A DNA stretch of 43,270 bases from Mesorhizobium sp. SCN 65-20 (GTDB taxonomy: Bacteria; Pseudomonadota; Alphaproteobacteria; Rhizobiales; Rhizobiaceae): NCBI GenBank assembly GCA_001724355.1, contig MEEF01000019.1:1-43270 (forward strand). Direction: 5' to 3'. Below, in pieces: positions 8,146 to 17,629 of this stretch. Made by a program: the position numbers and the translations under genes. Below the pieces are notes generated by a model. It was not told the origin of the DNA. It ran no database searches and saw only the letters and a program-made list of their open reading frames with translations. How positions within the stretch are numbered: position 1 is the first letter of the stretch; each line of letters begins with the position of its first letter.

Positions 8146-11100
8146 ATGGCGAAGAAGTCTACAACGACCAAGAACATCGAAATCGACGTTGCCAAGGAAC
8201 TCGAGGAAGCGCTCGACTTCGATCTGGCGCATGCCGACGACGGCGGCCTCGACATGGCTGCTTCCATGGACGATCTCGAAGCGCAGATCTCGCAAGCGGC
8301 CGAGGAATTGGCGCGCGAGAGCAACAATCACAAGGCCGCCGCAGCGGCCAAGGCCGAGGCTGCTCCGGTGCGCCCTGCGAACCCTGTCGCGGAGCCGCCG
8401 ACCGAATTGCGCCCGGTCGAAACCCGGAGCGCCCCGCAGGCTCCGCTGCAGCCGGAAGGCTTCAAGCCCGCCAACGACGAACGCCAGAAGGACTACAAGA
8501 ACCTGCTGCACAGCCTCAACCGGCGTGCATCCAGCACCGTCTATTGGGCGGTCGGGTTCGTTTCGGTCGCCTGGGCTGCCGGCGGCGTTGCACTGGCCGA
8601 CCGGCTCGTCACGCCCAGCATCTGGGACATCCGTTCGTTCGACGACGTTCTCGCGCGCCCTAGCCTGCTCGCTATCGCCACAGCCACCGCCGTACCGATC
8701 GCGCTGTTCTGGGCCTTTGCCTCGATGGTCCGCCGCGCGCAGGAAATGCGCATTGCCGCCCAGTCGATGACCGAGGTCGCCTTCCGCCTCGCCGAACCCG
8801 AGAACATGGCGCAGGACCGCGTCATGATGGTGGGCCAGGCCGTCCGCCGCGAAGTTGCCGCCATGGGCGAAGGCATCGAGCGCACGCTCGCGCGTGCTGT
8901 CGAACTCGAGACCCTCGTGCACACCGAAGTCAGCCAGATCGAACGATCCTACTCGGAGAACGCGGCCCGCATCCGCGCCCTGGTCGACGGACTCGGCAGC
9001 GAGCGCGAGGCAGTCGTTTCGCACGCCGAGCGCGTACGCTCCTCGATCGCCGGTGCGCATGAGACGCTCCGCGACGAACTGGGCTCGGCCAGCGACATTA
9101 TCCGCGACAGCATCCTCAACGCGTCGACCAAGCTGTCGATGACGATCACCAATTCCGGCGACACCCTGATCGACCGCCTCAACGAGGGCGGCGTGAGCCT
9201 GTTCGATGCCATCGACAGCCGCATGGACACGATCAGCGACCGCCTATCGACCTCCGGGGAGGCCTTCGCCAGCCTGCTCGACACGCGCATCGCCAAGCTG
9301 ACGCAGAGCACCGACGAGGTGACCCGTTCGCTGACCGACATGCTCGATGACCGCACCTCGGGCATGGTTTCGCTGCTAGGCGGCGCCGCCAAGACGATCA
9401 ACGCCGAATTCGAAACCAGCCTGCAGGGCATCGAGCGCACCCTGGCCGAACGCGGCCAGGCCCTGATCGGCGAGTTCCAGACCCGCGCCGAGGCGCTCGA
9501 CACCGGAACTGCCAAGCTCAACGCCGCGCTCGAGGCGCGCGCCCGCCAGATCAACGAGACGCTGGTCGAGCGTGCCCGCGAGATCGCCACGACCTTCGTC
9601 GAGGGCCGCGACTCGCTGTCGGCCATGATCGACCAGGGCAAGACGCAGATCAGCGCCGACCTTGCCGACATTATCACCTCGACCTCGACCATGCTCGAGG
9701 CCCGCGCGACCGATTTCGCCGGACGCATGGAAGCGGCCCGTCATACGGTCTCAAGTGCCTTCGACGGAGATATCCAGCGCCTCGCCGATGCGCGGGTTGG
9801 CATCGAACAGGCGGTCGACGAGCATACTCGCAAGCTCTCAGAGGCACGCGACCGCATGGCCGCAGCCCTCAAGGACGATCTCGGCAAGTTTGCCGAGGGC
9901 CGCGCCAGCATCGAGGCGGCGGTCGGCTTCCAGGTGCAGAAGCTCGCGGAAGGCCGCGGCCTCATCTCTCGCGCCCTCGACGACGACATGCGCAAGCTGG
10001 AGCAGTCCCGCCAGGCCATCGACGACACGCTCAGCAGCCAGTTCAGGCAGCTCGCGCAAGGCCGCGAACAGCTCGCCCAAGCGCTCGTGGAAGACTCTGA
10101 AAGGCTCGTCCAAGCCCGTACGAACATTGATGAAATGGTCGCCGGCCACGTGGGCAAGCTGGCCGAGGGCCGCAGCATCCTTACGCGCGCCCTGGAAGCA
10201 GACCTCAACAAGCTCGCCGACAGCCGCGCCAGCATCGACGGCCTGGTCGCAGGACAGGTCGAGAAGATCGCCGAGGGTCGCGCCATACTGGCGAAGGCCC
10301 TCGAAACCGATCTCGACGGCATCAAGGCACTCGTCGACGGCCACTCCTCCAAGATGGCCGCGGACCGTGCCGAACTGTCGCGCAGCCTCGAGTCCGACAT
10401 CGCCAGCGTCCATGGCCTGATCGAGGACCACGCAGGCAAGCTCGCCAACGAGCGCGCCCTGCTGTCCACGACGCTGGAATCCGACCTTGCCAAGCTGGCC
10501 GACAGCCGCGCCAGCATCGACGGCCTCGTCGCCGGACAGGTCGAGAAGCTGGCCGAGGGCCGCGACATCCTCAAGCGCGCGCTCGAAACCGACCTCAACA
10601 CGATCCGCGGCGCGATCACCGCGCAGTCCGAGCAACTGGCCGAAGAGCGGTCCATGCTGTCGCGCACGCTGGAATCCGACCTCGAAAAGGTGAAGGGCCT
10701 GGTTGCCGGGCATGCGGAGACCCTGGCCCAGGAGCGCGGCGCACTCTCGCGGGCGCTGGAGGACGACATCGCCAAGCTGGCCGAGAGCCGCGCCGGCATC
10801 GACGGCCTCGTCGCAGGCCAGGTCGAGAAGCTCGCCGAGGGCCGCGACATCCTCAAGCGCGCGCTCGAAGCCGACCTCAATGCCATCCGGGGTTCCCTCT
10901 CCTCGCAGTCCGAAAAGCTTGCCGAGGAGCGTGCCATGCTGGCTCGCTCGCTCGAGGCCGATCTCGACAGCGTCAGGGGTCTCGTCTCGCAACACGCCCA
11001 GAATCTGGTGGCCGAGCGCGGCGCCCTCTCCAAGGCGCTGGAAGAAGACCTGGCGAAGCTCGCCGAAGGTCGCTCGGGCATCGACGGACTCGTCGCCGGA

Positions 11101-14100
11101 CAGGTCGAGAAGCTCGCCGAAGGCCGCGACATCCTGCGCCGCGCACTCGAAGCGGATCTCTCCAAGATCGATGGCATGATGATCGGCCAGGTCGACAAGC
11201 TGGCTGCGGGCCGCGATGCGCTGACCAAGGCGCTCGAGGCAGACCTCGCCATGCTCAACGACAGCCGTGGTCTGATCGACGGCATCGTCTCCGGCCAGGT
11301 GGCCCGGCTCGCCGAAGGTCGCGACACGCTCACCCGCGCACTGCAGGATGATCTCGGCAAGCTCGACGACGCCCGCCGCGACATCGACCTCGCCATCGCC
11401 GGTCACATCGATCAGATCGCAGCCAAGCGCGTCGACATTTCCGATGCCATTGCCGGCGACATCCAGAAGATCGAGGAGGCCTTCCAGCGCCAGACCGGCG
11501 TCATCGAGGAACGCACCAGCACCATGGAGCGCGCGCTTTCGGTCGGCGTCGACAATGTCCGTGGCGTGCTCGAAAAGAGTGCCGTCTACGTGGCCGGTGC
11601 CCTGCGCGAGAAGGTGATGGAAGTCACCGCAGCGCTCAATGAAGAGGCCGGCAAGGCCTTCACTGACGCCGATCGCCGCATCGCCGAGCGTGCCGAGCAG
11701 ACGTCGAACGCCCTGCTGGCACGCGCCGAGGATATCGGCCGCGCATTCGACGAGGCCGACAGCCGCCTCGCGGCTCGCGCCACAGAAACCTCGAACTCGC
11801 TGCTCGCCCGCGCCGAGGAAACGGCCGATACGCTGTCGGCGAAGGCCGGCGAGATCGCCCGCACCTTCGACCACGCCGACCGCTCGCTCATCGCCCGCGC
11901 CATCGAGACGGCGGAATCGCTCTCGTCCCGCGCCAACGACATCCTGCGCAACTTCGACTCCGCAGACGAGCGTCTGGGCCTGCGCATCGGCGAATCTGCC
12001 GACGCGCTCGCCGCCCGTGCGGCCGAACTCGGACGCATCTTCGATACCGCCGACGAAACGCTCGCAGCACGCATCGCCGAAGGCGCAGATTCGCTGGGCA
12101 GCCGTGCAAGCGAACTCAGCCGCATCTTCGACGCGGCCGACGAAAAGCTCGCAGCGCGCATCTCCGAAGGCGCCGATTCGCTGGGCAGCCGTGCAGGCGA
12201 GTTGAGCCGCATCTTCGACGCTGCCGACGAACAGATCGCCGCGCGGGTCGCCGACAGTTCCGCGACCCTCGGCAGCCGCGCCAGCGAGATCGTCCGCAAC
12301 TTCGAGGAGGCCGACCAGCGGCTTGCAGCGCGCGTGTCGCAGACCGCCGAGGCACTGGCAGGTCGCGCAGCCGAAGTCGGCCGCGCCTTCGAGGACGTGG
12401 ACGGCCGCATCGCTGCCCGCGTCGACCAGACGACCGAGATGCTTCTCGGGCGGGCCGAAGAAGTCAGCCAGGCGTTCGACGGCGCTGGTGGAAAGCTTGT
12501 CGATCGCATCGCAGCAAGCACCACCTCCATCACCGATCATGCCGCGCAGATCGCCAACGCCTTCACCGAGACCGAACAGCGCGTCGTGGCCCGTGCCCAC
12601 CGCACTGCTGCGGATCTCGATGCCCGCGCCAAGGCGATCGACGAGACGCTCGACAACGTCGACGCCCGCCTTGCCGCTGGCGCAGAGGGCGTCGCCACCC
12701 GTATCGGCGAGCACCTGGCCGATGCTGAGAGCCGCCTCGCCCGCGGCGCGCAGTCGATGGGCGAGAAGCTCGGCGAGCAGATCGCCCAGGCCGAAACCCA
12801 GTTGGTCGCCCGCGCCAATGTGATCGCCGAGACGTTTACTGCGGTCGGCCAGCACATCGGCCAGAGCACTAACGAGGCGGCACGCAACATCGGCGCGAAC
12901 ACCCGCGAGCTCAACGCCATGCTCGCGGAACGCTCGAACGAGATCGCCAAGATCCTCGACGAAACCGCCCGCCCGCTCGTCGACCGTTTCGCCGACAGCG
13001 GCTCCGAACTCCAGCGCAGCATGGAAGAAGCGACCGCCCGCGCGACCGAGAAGCTGCGTGCAGAGAATGCGGCGCTGGCAGACGCAATCGCAACCCGCAC
13101 CGCCGAAACGCTTTCGGCTGTGGACGGCGCGCGGTCGACGCTCGCCGAAAGCGTGGCGGACCTCATCGGCCGCATGAGCACGTCGAGCCAGCAACTCGGC
13201 GAACTGGTCGAACGCGCGTCGCAGAACCTGGCGAATGTCGACGACCGGCTGACCAACAGCACCAACACCTTCTCCGCGACCACGGAGAAGGCCGCTCAGA
13301 CCTTCGCCAGTGCCGCACGGCTGGTGGACTCCAACACCAACCGGCTGACCGACCTTTCGTCGAGCACGTTGCGCGAGGTGGCTTCGATCGCCACCAAATT
13401 CGACGAGCACAGCCGCTTGCTGACGAGCGCATCCAACCTGCTCGCCTCCGCGCAGAACAACCTGGAGCACACGCTCGAACGCCAGACCTCGCTGGAAGAC
13501 CTGGCCGTCGGCCTGGTCAAGAAGTCGGAGGACCTCGAGCGCGTGATGCAATCCTTCGAACGCCTTGTCGGCCAGACGCTCGAAAGCGCCGAAGGCAAGA
13601 CCATGGCGTCGGCCGAGAAGATCCGAGCGGCCATCGCCGACGTCGTCGAAACCGCCACCAAGCGCTTCGCCGATGCCACCGAGGACATGCGCCGCACGGC
13701 CGGCTCGATCAAGACCGAGCTCGAAAGCACTCGCGCCGAGCTCAAGAAGGGCGTGCTCGACATGCCGGAAGAGGCGAAGGAATCGACCACCGCCATCCGC
13801 CGGGCCGTCAGCGAGCAGATCAACGCGCTCAAGGAACTGTCGGCGATCGTCGCCAAGTCGGGCCGCACCGTGGACGTCTCGGACGCCTCGCTGCGCGCCG
13901 CGCCCCAGCCGCGACGCCCTGCTCCGCAGCCCGAGGCCCGCGAGCCGCACATCCCGCTCAGCCCCGTGACCGGCAGCCTGCGTGGCGCGCTCGACGTCGA
14001 GCGGCCGGCGGCGGCAGCAGCGGCAACGGCAACGCCGCCCCAGCCGGCTCGCGAGCCGGCTAATCGTGGCCAGCAGGGCGGCTGGGTTCGGGACCTCCTG

Positions 14101-14529
14101 ACCGGTGCATCGCGCGAGCAGCAGCCCGCCCGTCCCGCGGGCCAGGCTGAACCGCGTGCAATGCCTGCCCAGCGGTCGCCGCTGCACGTGGTCGAGTCCC
14201 TGAACTCGCTCTCGGTGGACATTGCCCGGGCCATCGATCACGAAGCGTCGATCGAGCTCTGGAACCGCTACCGGCGCGGCGAGCGCGACGTGTTCACGCG
14301 CAGGCTCTACACGCTGAAGGGCCAGCAGACCTTCGACGAGATCCGCCGCAAGTACCAGGGCGACGCCGAATTCCGCACCGCCGTGGACCGTTACTGCGAC
14401 GACTTCGAGAAGCTCCTGAAGGACGTCTCGCGCAACGACCGCGACAACATGATGACCCAGACCTACCTGACCTCGGACACGGGCAAGGTCTACACCATGC
14501 TGGCGCATGCGGCGGGGCGCCTGAAGTAG
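8146..14529 (+). CDS. Giant coiled-coil membrane protein, GPR/RgsE-like polar growth factor
   Basis: A 2127-residue protein. Residues 1-120 are acidic then Pro/Ala-rich and probably cytoplasmic. Two membrane helices follow at about 132-154 and 174-196. Residues about 200-1900 are almost entirely helical coiled coil. Residues 545-1130 run in 18- and 11-residue units, including a 94-residue super-repeat at 689-970. Residues 1178-1507 run in 29-residue units. A Pro/Ala-rich linker (about 1917-2010) leads to a compact conserved-looking C-terminal domain (about 2016-2127). Size and layout match what I recall of the Agrobacterium Growth Pole Ring protein (Atu1348, about 2115 residues, often annotated as kinesin or apolipoprotein-like) and Sinorhizobium RgsE, which organise unipolar growth. 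Orthology is inferred from architecture and size, not from alignment. A strong terminator follows, so it is monocistronic. Confidence 0.85.
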   Translation: MAKKSTTTKNIEIDVAKELEEALDFDLAHADDGGLDMAASMDDLEAQISQAAEELARESNNHKAAAAAKAEAAPVRPANPVAEPPTELRPVETRSAPQAPLQPEGFKPANDERQKDYKNLLHSLNRRASSTVYWAVGFVSVAWAAGGVALADRLVTPSIWDIRSFDDVLARPSLLAIATATAVPIALFWAFASMVRRAQEMRIAAQSMTEVAFRLAEPENMAQDRVMMVGQAVRREVAAMGEGIERTLARAVELETLVHTEVSQIERSYSENAARIRALVDGLGSEREAVVSHAERVRSSIAGAHETLRDELGSASDIIRDSILNASTKLSMTITNSGDTLIDRLNEGGVSLFDAIDSRMDTISDRLSTSGEAFASLLDTRIAKLTQSTDEVTRSLTDMLDDRTSGMVSLLGGAAKTINAEFETSLQGIERTLAERGQALIGEFQTRAEALDTGTAKLNAALEARARQINETLVERAREIATTFVEGRDSLSAMIDQGKTQISADLADIITSTSTMLEARATDFAGRMEAARHTVSSAFDGDIQRLADARVGIEQAVDEHTRKLSEARDRMAAALKDDLGKFAEGRASIEAAVGFQVQKLAEGRGLISRALDDDMRKLEQSRQAIDDTLSSQFRQLAQGREQLAQALVEDSERLVQARTNIDEMVAGHVGKLAEGRSILTRALEADLNKLADSRASIDGLVAGQVEKIAEGRAILAKALETDLDGIKALVDGHSSKMAADRAELSRSLESDIASVHGLIEDHAGKLANERALLSTTLESDLAKLADSRASIDGLVAGQVEKLAEGRDILKRALETDLNTIRGAITAQSEQLAEERSMLSRTLESDLEKVKGLVAGHAETLAQERGALSRALEDDIAKLAESRAGIDGLVAGQVEKLAEGRDILKRALEADLNAIRGSLSSQSEKLAEERAMLARSLEADLDSVRGLVSQHAQNLVAERGALSKALEEDLAKLAEGRSGIDGLVAGQVEKLAEGRDILRRALEADLSKIDGMMIGQVDKLAAGRDALTKALEADLAMLNDSRGLIDGIVSGQVARLAEGRDTLTRALQDDLGKLDDARRDIDLAIAGHIDQIAAKRVDISDAIAGDIQKIEEAFQRQTGVIEERTSTMERALSVGVDNVRGVLEKSAVYVAGALREKVMEVTAALNEEAGKAFTDADRRIAERAEQTSNALLARAEDIGRAFDEADSRLAARATETSNSLLARAEETADTLSAKAGEIARTFDHADRSLIARAIETAESLSSRANDILRNFDSADERLGLRIGESADALAARAAELGRIFDTADETLAARIAEGADSLGSRASELSRIFDAADEKLAARISEGADSLGSRAGELSRIFDAADEQIAARVADSSATLGSRASEIVRNFEEADQRLAARVSQTAEALAGRAAEVGRAFEDVDGRIAARVDQTTEMLLGRAEEVSQAFDGAGGKLVDRIAASTTSITDHAAQIANAFTETEQRVVARAHRTAADLDARAKAIDETLDNVDARLAAGAEGVATRIGEHLADAESRLARGAQSMGEKLGEQIAQAETQLVARANVIAETFTAVGQHIGQSTNEAARNIGANTRELNAMLAERSNEIAKILDETARPLVDRFADSGSELQRSMEEATARATEKLRAENAALADAIATRTAETLSAVDGARSTLAESVADLIGRMSTSSQQLGELVERASQNLANVDDRLTNSTNTFSATTEKAAQTFASAARLVDSNTNRLTDLSSSTLREVASIATKFDEHSRLLTSASNLLASAQNNLEHTLERQTSLEDLAVGLVKKSEDLERVMQSFERLVGQTLESAEGKTMASAEKIRAAIADVVETATKRFADATEDMRRTAGSIKTELESTRAELKKGVLDMPEEAKESTTAIRRAVSEQINALKELSAIVAKSGRTVDVSDASLRAAPQPRRPAPQPEAREPHIPLSPVTGSLRGALDVERPAAAAAATATPPQPAREPANRGQQGGWVRDLLTGASREQQPARPAGQAEPRAMPAQRSPLHVVESLNSLSVDIARAIDHEASIELWNRYRRGERDVFTRRLYTLKGQQTFDEIRRKYQGDAEFRTAVDRYCDDFEKLLKDVSRNDRDNMMTQTYLTSDTGKVYTMLAHAAGRLK
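10210..11055 (+). repeat. Three tandem 282-bp repeats inside the GPR-like gene
   Basis: Copies begin at 10210, 10492 and 10774, each exactly 282 bases (94 residues: 689-782, 783-876, 877-970). A fourth, truncated copy starts at 11056. Each unit is built as 18+18+11+18+11+18 residues and starts with KLA(D/E)SRA(S/G)IDGLVAGQVEK. DNA is nearly identical over the first 36 residues of each copy, which suggests duplication or gene conversion. Confidence 0.93.
11677..12666 (+). repeat. 29-residue (87-bp) repeat array inside the GPR-like gene
   Basis: Residues 1178-1507 divide into eleven units, ten of 29 residues and one of 40 (29+11). The consensus is like xLAARxxExADSLxxRAxE followed by xxRIFDxADE. 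The pair at 12058-12144 and 12145-12231 is almost identical. Two 22-residue units follow (1508-1551). Lengths 18, 22, 29 and 40 are all sums of 7 and 11, as in hendecad-type coiled coils. Confidence 0.88.
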
Positions 14530-14564
14530 GGCTCCCGGTTTCACCGAGGTAGCAAGGAATCAAG

Positions 14565-14605
14565 ATGGGGCAGCAGGCGGAAAACCTACTGCCCCATTTG
14601 TTTTC
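14565..14605 (+). terminator. Rho-independent terminator of the GPR-like gene
   Basis: A 13-bp stem (14565-14577 with 14585-14597, one mismatch) with a 7-base loop is followed by TTGTTTTC. It begins 36 bases after the stop codon. Confidence 0.9.
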
Positions 14606-14689
14606 ATCCTTGTGCGAACAATGCCGAGCTCAGTCGGCAGCACGACCGCGCCAGCGACATCGAGCCGCGACGAACTACGAAAGATCAGT

Positions 14690-14720
14690 CGCTAAAAGAA
14701 ATTCGGGCGTCGATCGCCCG
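14690..14720 (-). terminator. Rho-independent terminator of the Mla-type operon
   Basis: On the minus strand a 6-bp GC stem (14715-14720 with 14704-14709, loop 5) is followed by AATTTCTTTT. It lies 21 bases past the stop of the lipoprotein gene, the last gene of the operon. Confidence 0.78.
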
Positions 14721-14740
14721 TCATCGTGCTTGCCGACCCG

Positions 14741-15340
14741 TCAGATCAGCGATTCCGTCCACCTGACGATGTCGGAAGCTGCCTGCCCGAAGGCGGCGTC
14801 CAGCGCGGCGACATAGGCGTCGTTGCCGGTACCGGAGATCGGAACATTCGAGGCAAAGACGCGCGAGGCACGAACCTGTCCGTTGCGGTCGTTCAGCAGG
14901 CGGACGTAGAGCTCGACGTCGGCGCGCTCACCGCCGGCCACCAGAATCTCGAAGCTGCGGATCTCGACGATGACCTGGTAGTCGATCGCAAGGCCCTCAC
15001 CCGGCTTGCCGACGCCGACGAAACCGCCCGCGCGCTGGAAGGTTTCAGCGAGGCGCGCCTGGACGATGCGCGGCAGGCGATCCGACCACTGCGCGCCCTT
15101 GAGGAACTGGATCGATCCGGGGGCCGACTTGATGACGATACGCTCGCCATCGAGCGCCTTGAGCGCCGAAGGCTCGGCGATGAGTATCTGGCGCCGGCTC
15201 TGGCCGCTGCGGCCATGTACGGTCGGCGCGGAGAGTTCGTAGGTGTCGAGCGGCGGCGGCGTGCTCACCAACAGTGAGGTACAACCGGACAGCGCCACCA
15301 TGGCCGCAACGAGCAGCGTTGTCGATCTAGCAGCCTTCAC
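14741..15340 (-). CDS. ABC-type transport auxiliary lipoprotein, PqiC/YmbA-like
   Basis: A 199-residue lipoprotein with signal peptide and lipobox LSGC (Cys19 the lipidated residue). The following YELSAP and the segments RIVIKSAPGSIQFLKGAQWSDRLP and LVQARL-like fit the family of auxiliary lipoproteins that accompany MCE transporters. It probably sits at the outer membrane and takes up or hands over lipid. It is the last gene of a permease-ATPase-MCE-lipoprotein operon, 78 bases after the MCE gene. Confidence 0.85.
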   Translation of the reverse strand: MKAARSTTLLVAAMVALSGCTSLLVSTPPPLDTYELSAPTVHGRSGQSRRQILIAEPSALKALDGERIVIKSAPGSIQFLKGAQWSDRLPRIVQARLAETFQRAGGFVGVGKPGEGLAIDYQVIVEIRSFEILVAGGERADVELYVRLLNDRNGQVRASRVFASNVPISGTGNDAYVAALDAAFGQAASDIVRWTESLI

Positions 15341-15418
15341 GTGCTGTCCCCGGTAGACTCACTCGCGCATGGCGCGAACCACCCTCACCCCCTGTCATGC
15401 TGCGGCAGGCACGCGATG

Positions 15419-16795
15419 TCAACGACGCACCCGTCCGTCGAATTCACGCACCGTGCCCTCGCCGCCGGTGATGATGCGCTGCGGATTGCGCTGCAGGTCG
15501 CTGATCGCCTGCTCGATGCGGGTGACCGACCGGCGGCTGTCCTGGACGAGCGCCTCGACGTCCCGCAGCCCCTGGCCCGAGAACCGGGCGAGGCCGTCGG
15601 TGATGGTCCCCATCCGGGCATTGAGCCTATCGGCGACCTGCTTGAAGGCCTTGAGCGTCTGGCTGGCATCCGACATCAACCCTTGCGCCTCGCCGGTACC
15701 GAGCAGGTTGTCGACCTTGGCCAGCACGCCGTCGACGCGAACCGAGGCCTGGTTCAGCCGCGACGCGAGTTCCTTTGCATCGGTGACGATCTGGTCGATG
15801 TCCTCGGCGCGGTTGCCGAACTTCTCGGTGACCTTCGCGATATCGGCCGCCACCTTGTTGGCGTTTTCGCTGGCCTGACGGATGTTGGCGAGCGACTCGC
15901 GCACGGTTTCCGCATCGACGCCCTCGAGCACGCCGTCCACCTTCCCGAGGGTCGCCTCGGTCTTCTTCGCGAAATCGTTGATCGAGGCGACAGCGGTGTT
16001 CACGCCCTTCACGATGTCGTCGATCTGGTCGCTCTGCTCGCCCAGGCGCGTGGTGAAGGTGTCGATGTTGGCTACGATCCTTTTGACCTTGTCCTGGTCG
16101 ACCGACTTGAGGATGCCTTCTGCGGCCTGGATGGTGCCGTCGAGCTTGCCCGACACGCCCGACAGCTCCTCCGAAAGCGCGCTGACGCTTGCCAGGAACT
16201 TGTCGACGCCGTCAGCATTGCGCGCCAGAGACTGGGAGAATTTCTGGGCGTTGGTGACGGTTTCGGTCAGGGGAGCGCGGACGTCGTTGGTAAAGCCCTC
16301 CAGATTGTTGAGCACCGTGTCGGCGCGCTTGAAGATGTCCTGGGCCGTCTGCAGCAGGTTGGTCACGGCCGATGGGTTGGCCACGATCTCTGCGGTCGTG
16401 CCATCGGCCTCGGCCTTGTCGAGCAGATTGGGCTCGTTGACGTCGGCGCCCTTGAGCTCGATGTTCGCCTGGCCTGTTAGGCCGGCAAGGCCGATGACGG
16501 CCTGGGTCGACTGGGTGATCGGGGTCAGCCTGTCGATCTCCGCATCCGCGATCGCCACCCTCGGATTGGTCACGTCGAGATAGACGCGGCGCACGTCGCC
16601 GACCTTGACGCCGTTGAACAGCACGAAGCTGCCGCGGCTCAGGCCAGACGCGGAGCCCGGGATGCGCACCCTCAGCATTGCCGTTTCGCCGCGATCGCCG
16701 ATGGCAGCCGTCCAGTAGACGAAGGCAAAGGCGGCCAGGATGGCCACCAGAGTGAAGATGCCTACAACGACGTAATTGGCCCTGGTCTCCATCAC
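15419..16795 (-). CDS. MCE domain protein, MlaD-like
   Basis: A 458-residue protein anchored by one N-terminal membrane helix (about 8-30), followed by an MCE domain (about 38-120, with RGSFVLFNGVKVGDV) and a long helical region (about 150-450) with coiled-coil character. It is the periplasmic substrate-binding subunit of an Mla-type lipid transporter. It is much longer than E. coli MlaD (about 180 residues), as usual in alphaproteobacteria, and the helical part may bridge the periplasm. It starts 11 bases after the ATPase gene. Confidence 0.92.
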   Translation of the reverse strand: MMETRANYVVVGIFTLVAILAAFAFVYWTAAIGDRGETAMLRVRIPGSASGLSRGSFVLFNGVKVGDVRRVYLDVTNPRVAIADAEIDRLTPITQSTQAVIGLAGLTGQANIELKGADVNEPNLLDKAEADGTTAEIVANPSAVTNLLQTAQDIFKRADTVLNNLEGFTNDVRAPLTETVTNAQKFSQSLARNADGVDKFLASVSALSEELSGVSGKLDGTIQAAEGILKSVDQDKVKRIVANIDTFTTRLGEQSDQIDDIVKGVNTAVASINDFAKKTEATLGKVDGVLEGVDAETVRESLANIRQASENANKVAADIAKVTEKFGNRAEDIDQIVTDAKELASRLNQASVRVDGVLAKVDNLLGTGEAQGLMSDASQTLKAFKQVADRLNARMGTITDGLARFSGQGLRDVEALVQDSRRSVTRIEQAISDLQRNPQRIITGGEGTVREFDGRVRR

Positions 16796-16806
16796 ATCAT
16801 TCCATT

Positions 16807-17628
16807 CTACGCTCTTGCGGCGAGATCAAGCTGGCGAGCGCGCTTTCCGCGGAAATACGACTTCACCCAAGGTTCCTCGGACTTCAACATGTCGTCGATC
16901 GTTCCTTCGACAAGCACCTTCTTGTCGCCGAGCACCGCAACGCGGTCGCACACCGAAAACAGGCTGTCGAGGTCGTGCGTGACCATGTAGACGGTCAGTC
17001 CCATCGTGTCCCGCATCTGTGCGACCAGTTCGTCGAACTCGGCCGCACCAATCGGGTCTAGCCCCGAGGTCGGCTCATCCAGGAAGACGATATCGGGATC
17101 GAGCGCCAGCGCCCGGGCAAGTGCGGCGCGCTTGATCATGCCGCCGGACAGTTCGGAGGGATACTTGTCGGCGGCATCAGGCGGCAGGCCGACCAGGTCG
17201 ATCTTGAGCCGGGCAAGTTCGTCCATCAGCTTGCGCGGCAGGTCGAGATACTCGCGCATCGGCACCTGGACATTCTCGAGAACCGTGAGTGCGGAGAACA
17301 ATGCGCCGTGCTGGAACAGCACGCCGAGGCGCATGTCTATTCTCAGCCGCTCCACCTCGTTCGCCTTCTCCAGGTCGACGCCGAACAGCTTGATCGTGCC
17401 CGAGCGCTTGCGGATCAGGCCCAGGATGGTGCGAAGCAGCACCGACTTGCCCGAGCCGGACGCGCCGACGAAACCGAGGATCTCGCCACGGCGGATGTCG
17501 AGCGACAGCCGGTCGAGGATGACGTTGTCGCCGAACGCGACCGTCAGGTCGCGCACCTGGAGCATGACCTCTCCAATGGTCGCGGGATGGTGGATCTCGG
17601 CGTGAACGGCTTTGGCTCTGCTGCCCAT
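16807..17628 (-). CDS. ABC transporter ATPase, MlaF-like
   Basis: A 273-residue ATPase with Walker A GASGSGKS, signature LSGGM and Walker B DIVFLDEPTSGLDP, then the switch His in YMVTHDLDS. The LSGGM signature with following IKRAALARA is typical of the MlaF family that powers phospholipid transport with MlaE and MlaD. The start at 17628 is chosen because it lies one base after the permease stop codon; the open frame continues upstream to 17670 inside the permease gene. Confidence 0.93.
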   Translation of the reverse strand: MGSRAKAVHAEIHHPATIGEVMLQVRDLTVAFGDNVILDRLSLDIRRGEILGFVGASGSGKSVLLRTILGLIRKRSGTIKLFGVDLEKANEVERLRIDMRLGVLFQHGALFSALTVLENVQVPMREYLDLPRKLMDELARLKIDLVGLPPDAADKYPSELSGGMIKRAALARALALDPDIVFLDEPTSGLDPIGAAEFDELVAQMRDTMGLTVYMVTHDLDSLFSVCDRVAVLGDKKVLVEGTIDDMLKSEEPWVKSYFRGKRARQLDLAARA

Positions 17629-17629
17629 G

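Noticed and set aside
10210-11200. Regular DNA repeats that could suggest a CRISPR array or satellite
   Set aside because: The period is 282 bases, a multiple of three, the frame stays open and units code for coiled-coil blocks. No short repeat with unique spacers is present.
9838-14544. A 1568-residue open frame on the strand opposite the GPR-like gene, and similar long antisense frames at 9741-11396
   Set aside because: The coding strand has strongly GC-biased codons and repeats, which leave the opposite strand free of stops. The translations are low-complexity mirror repeats with no ribosome binding site or family resemblance.
15389-15418. A possible extra gene between the MCE and lipoprotein genes of the Mla-type operon
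   Set aside because: Only 78 bases separate the two genes, with no start signal. It is a normal intergenic spacer.
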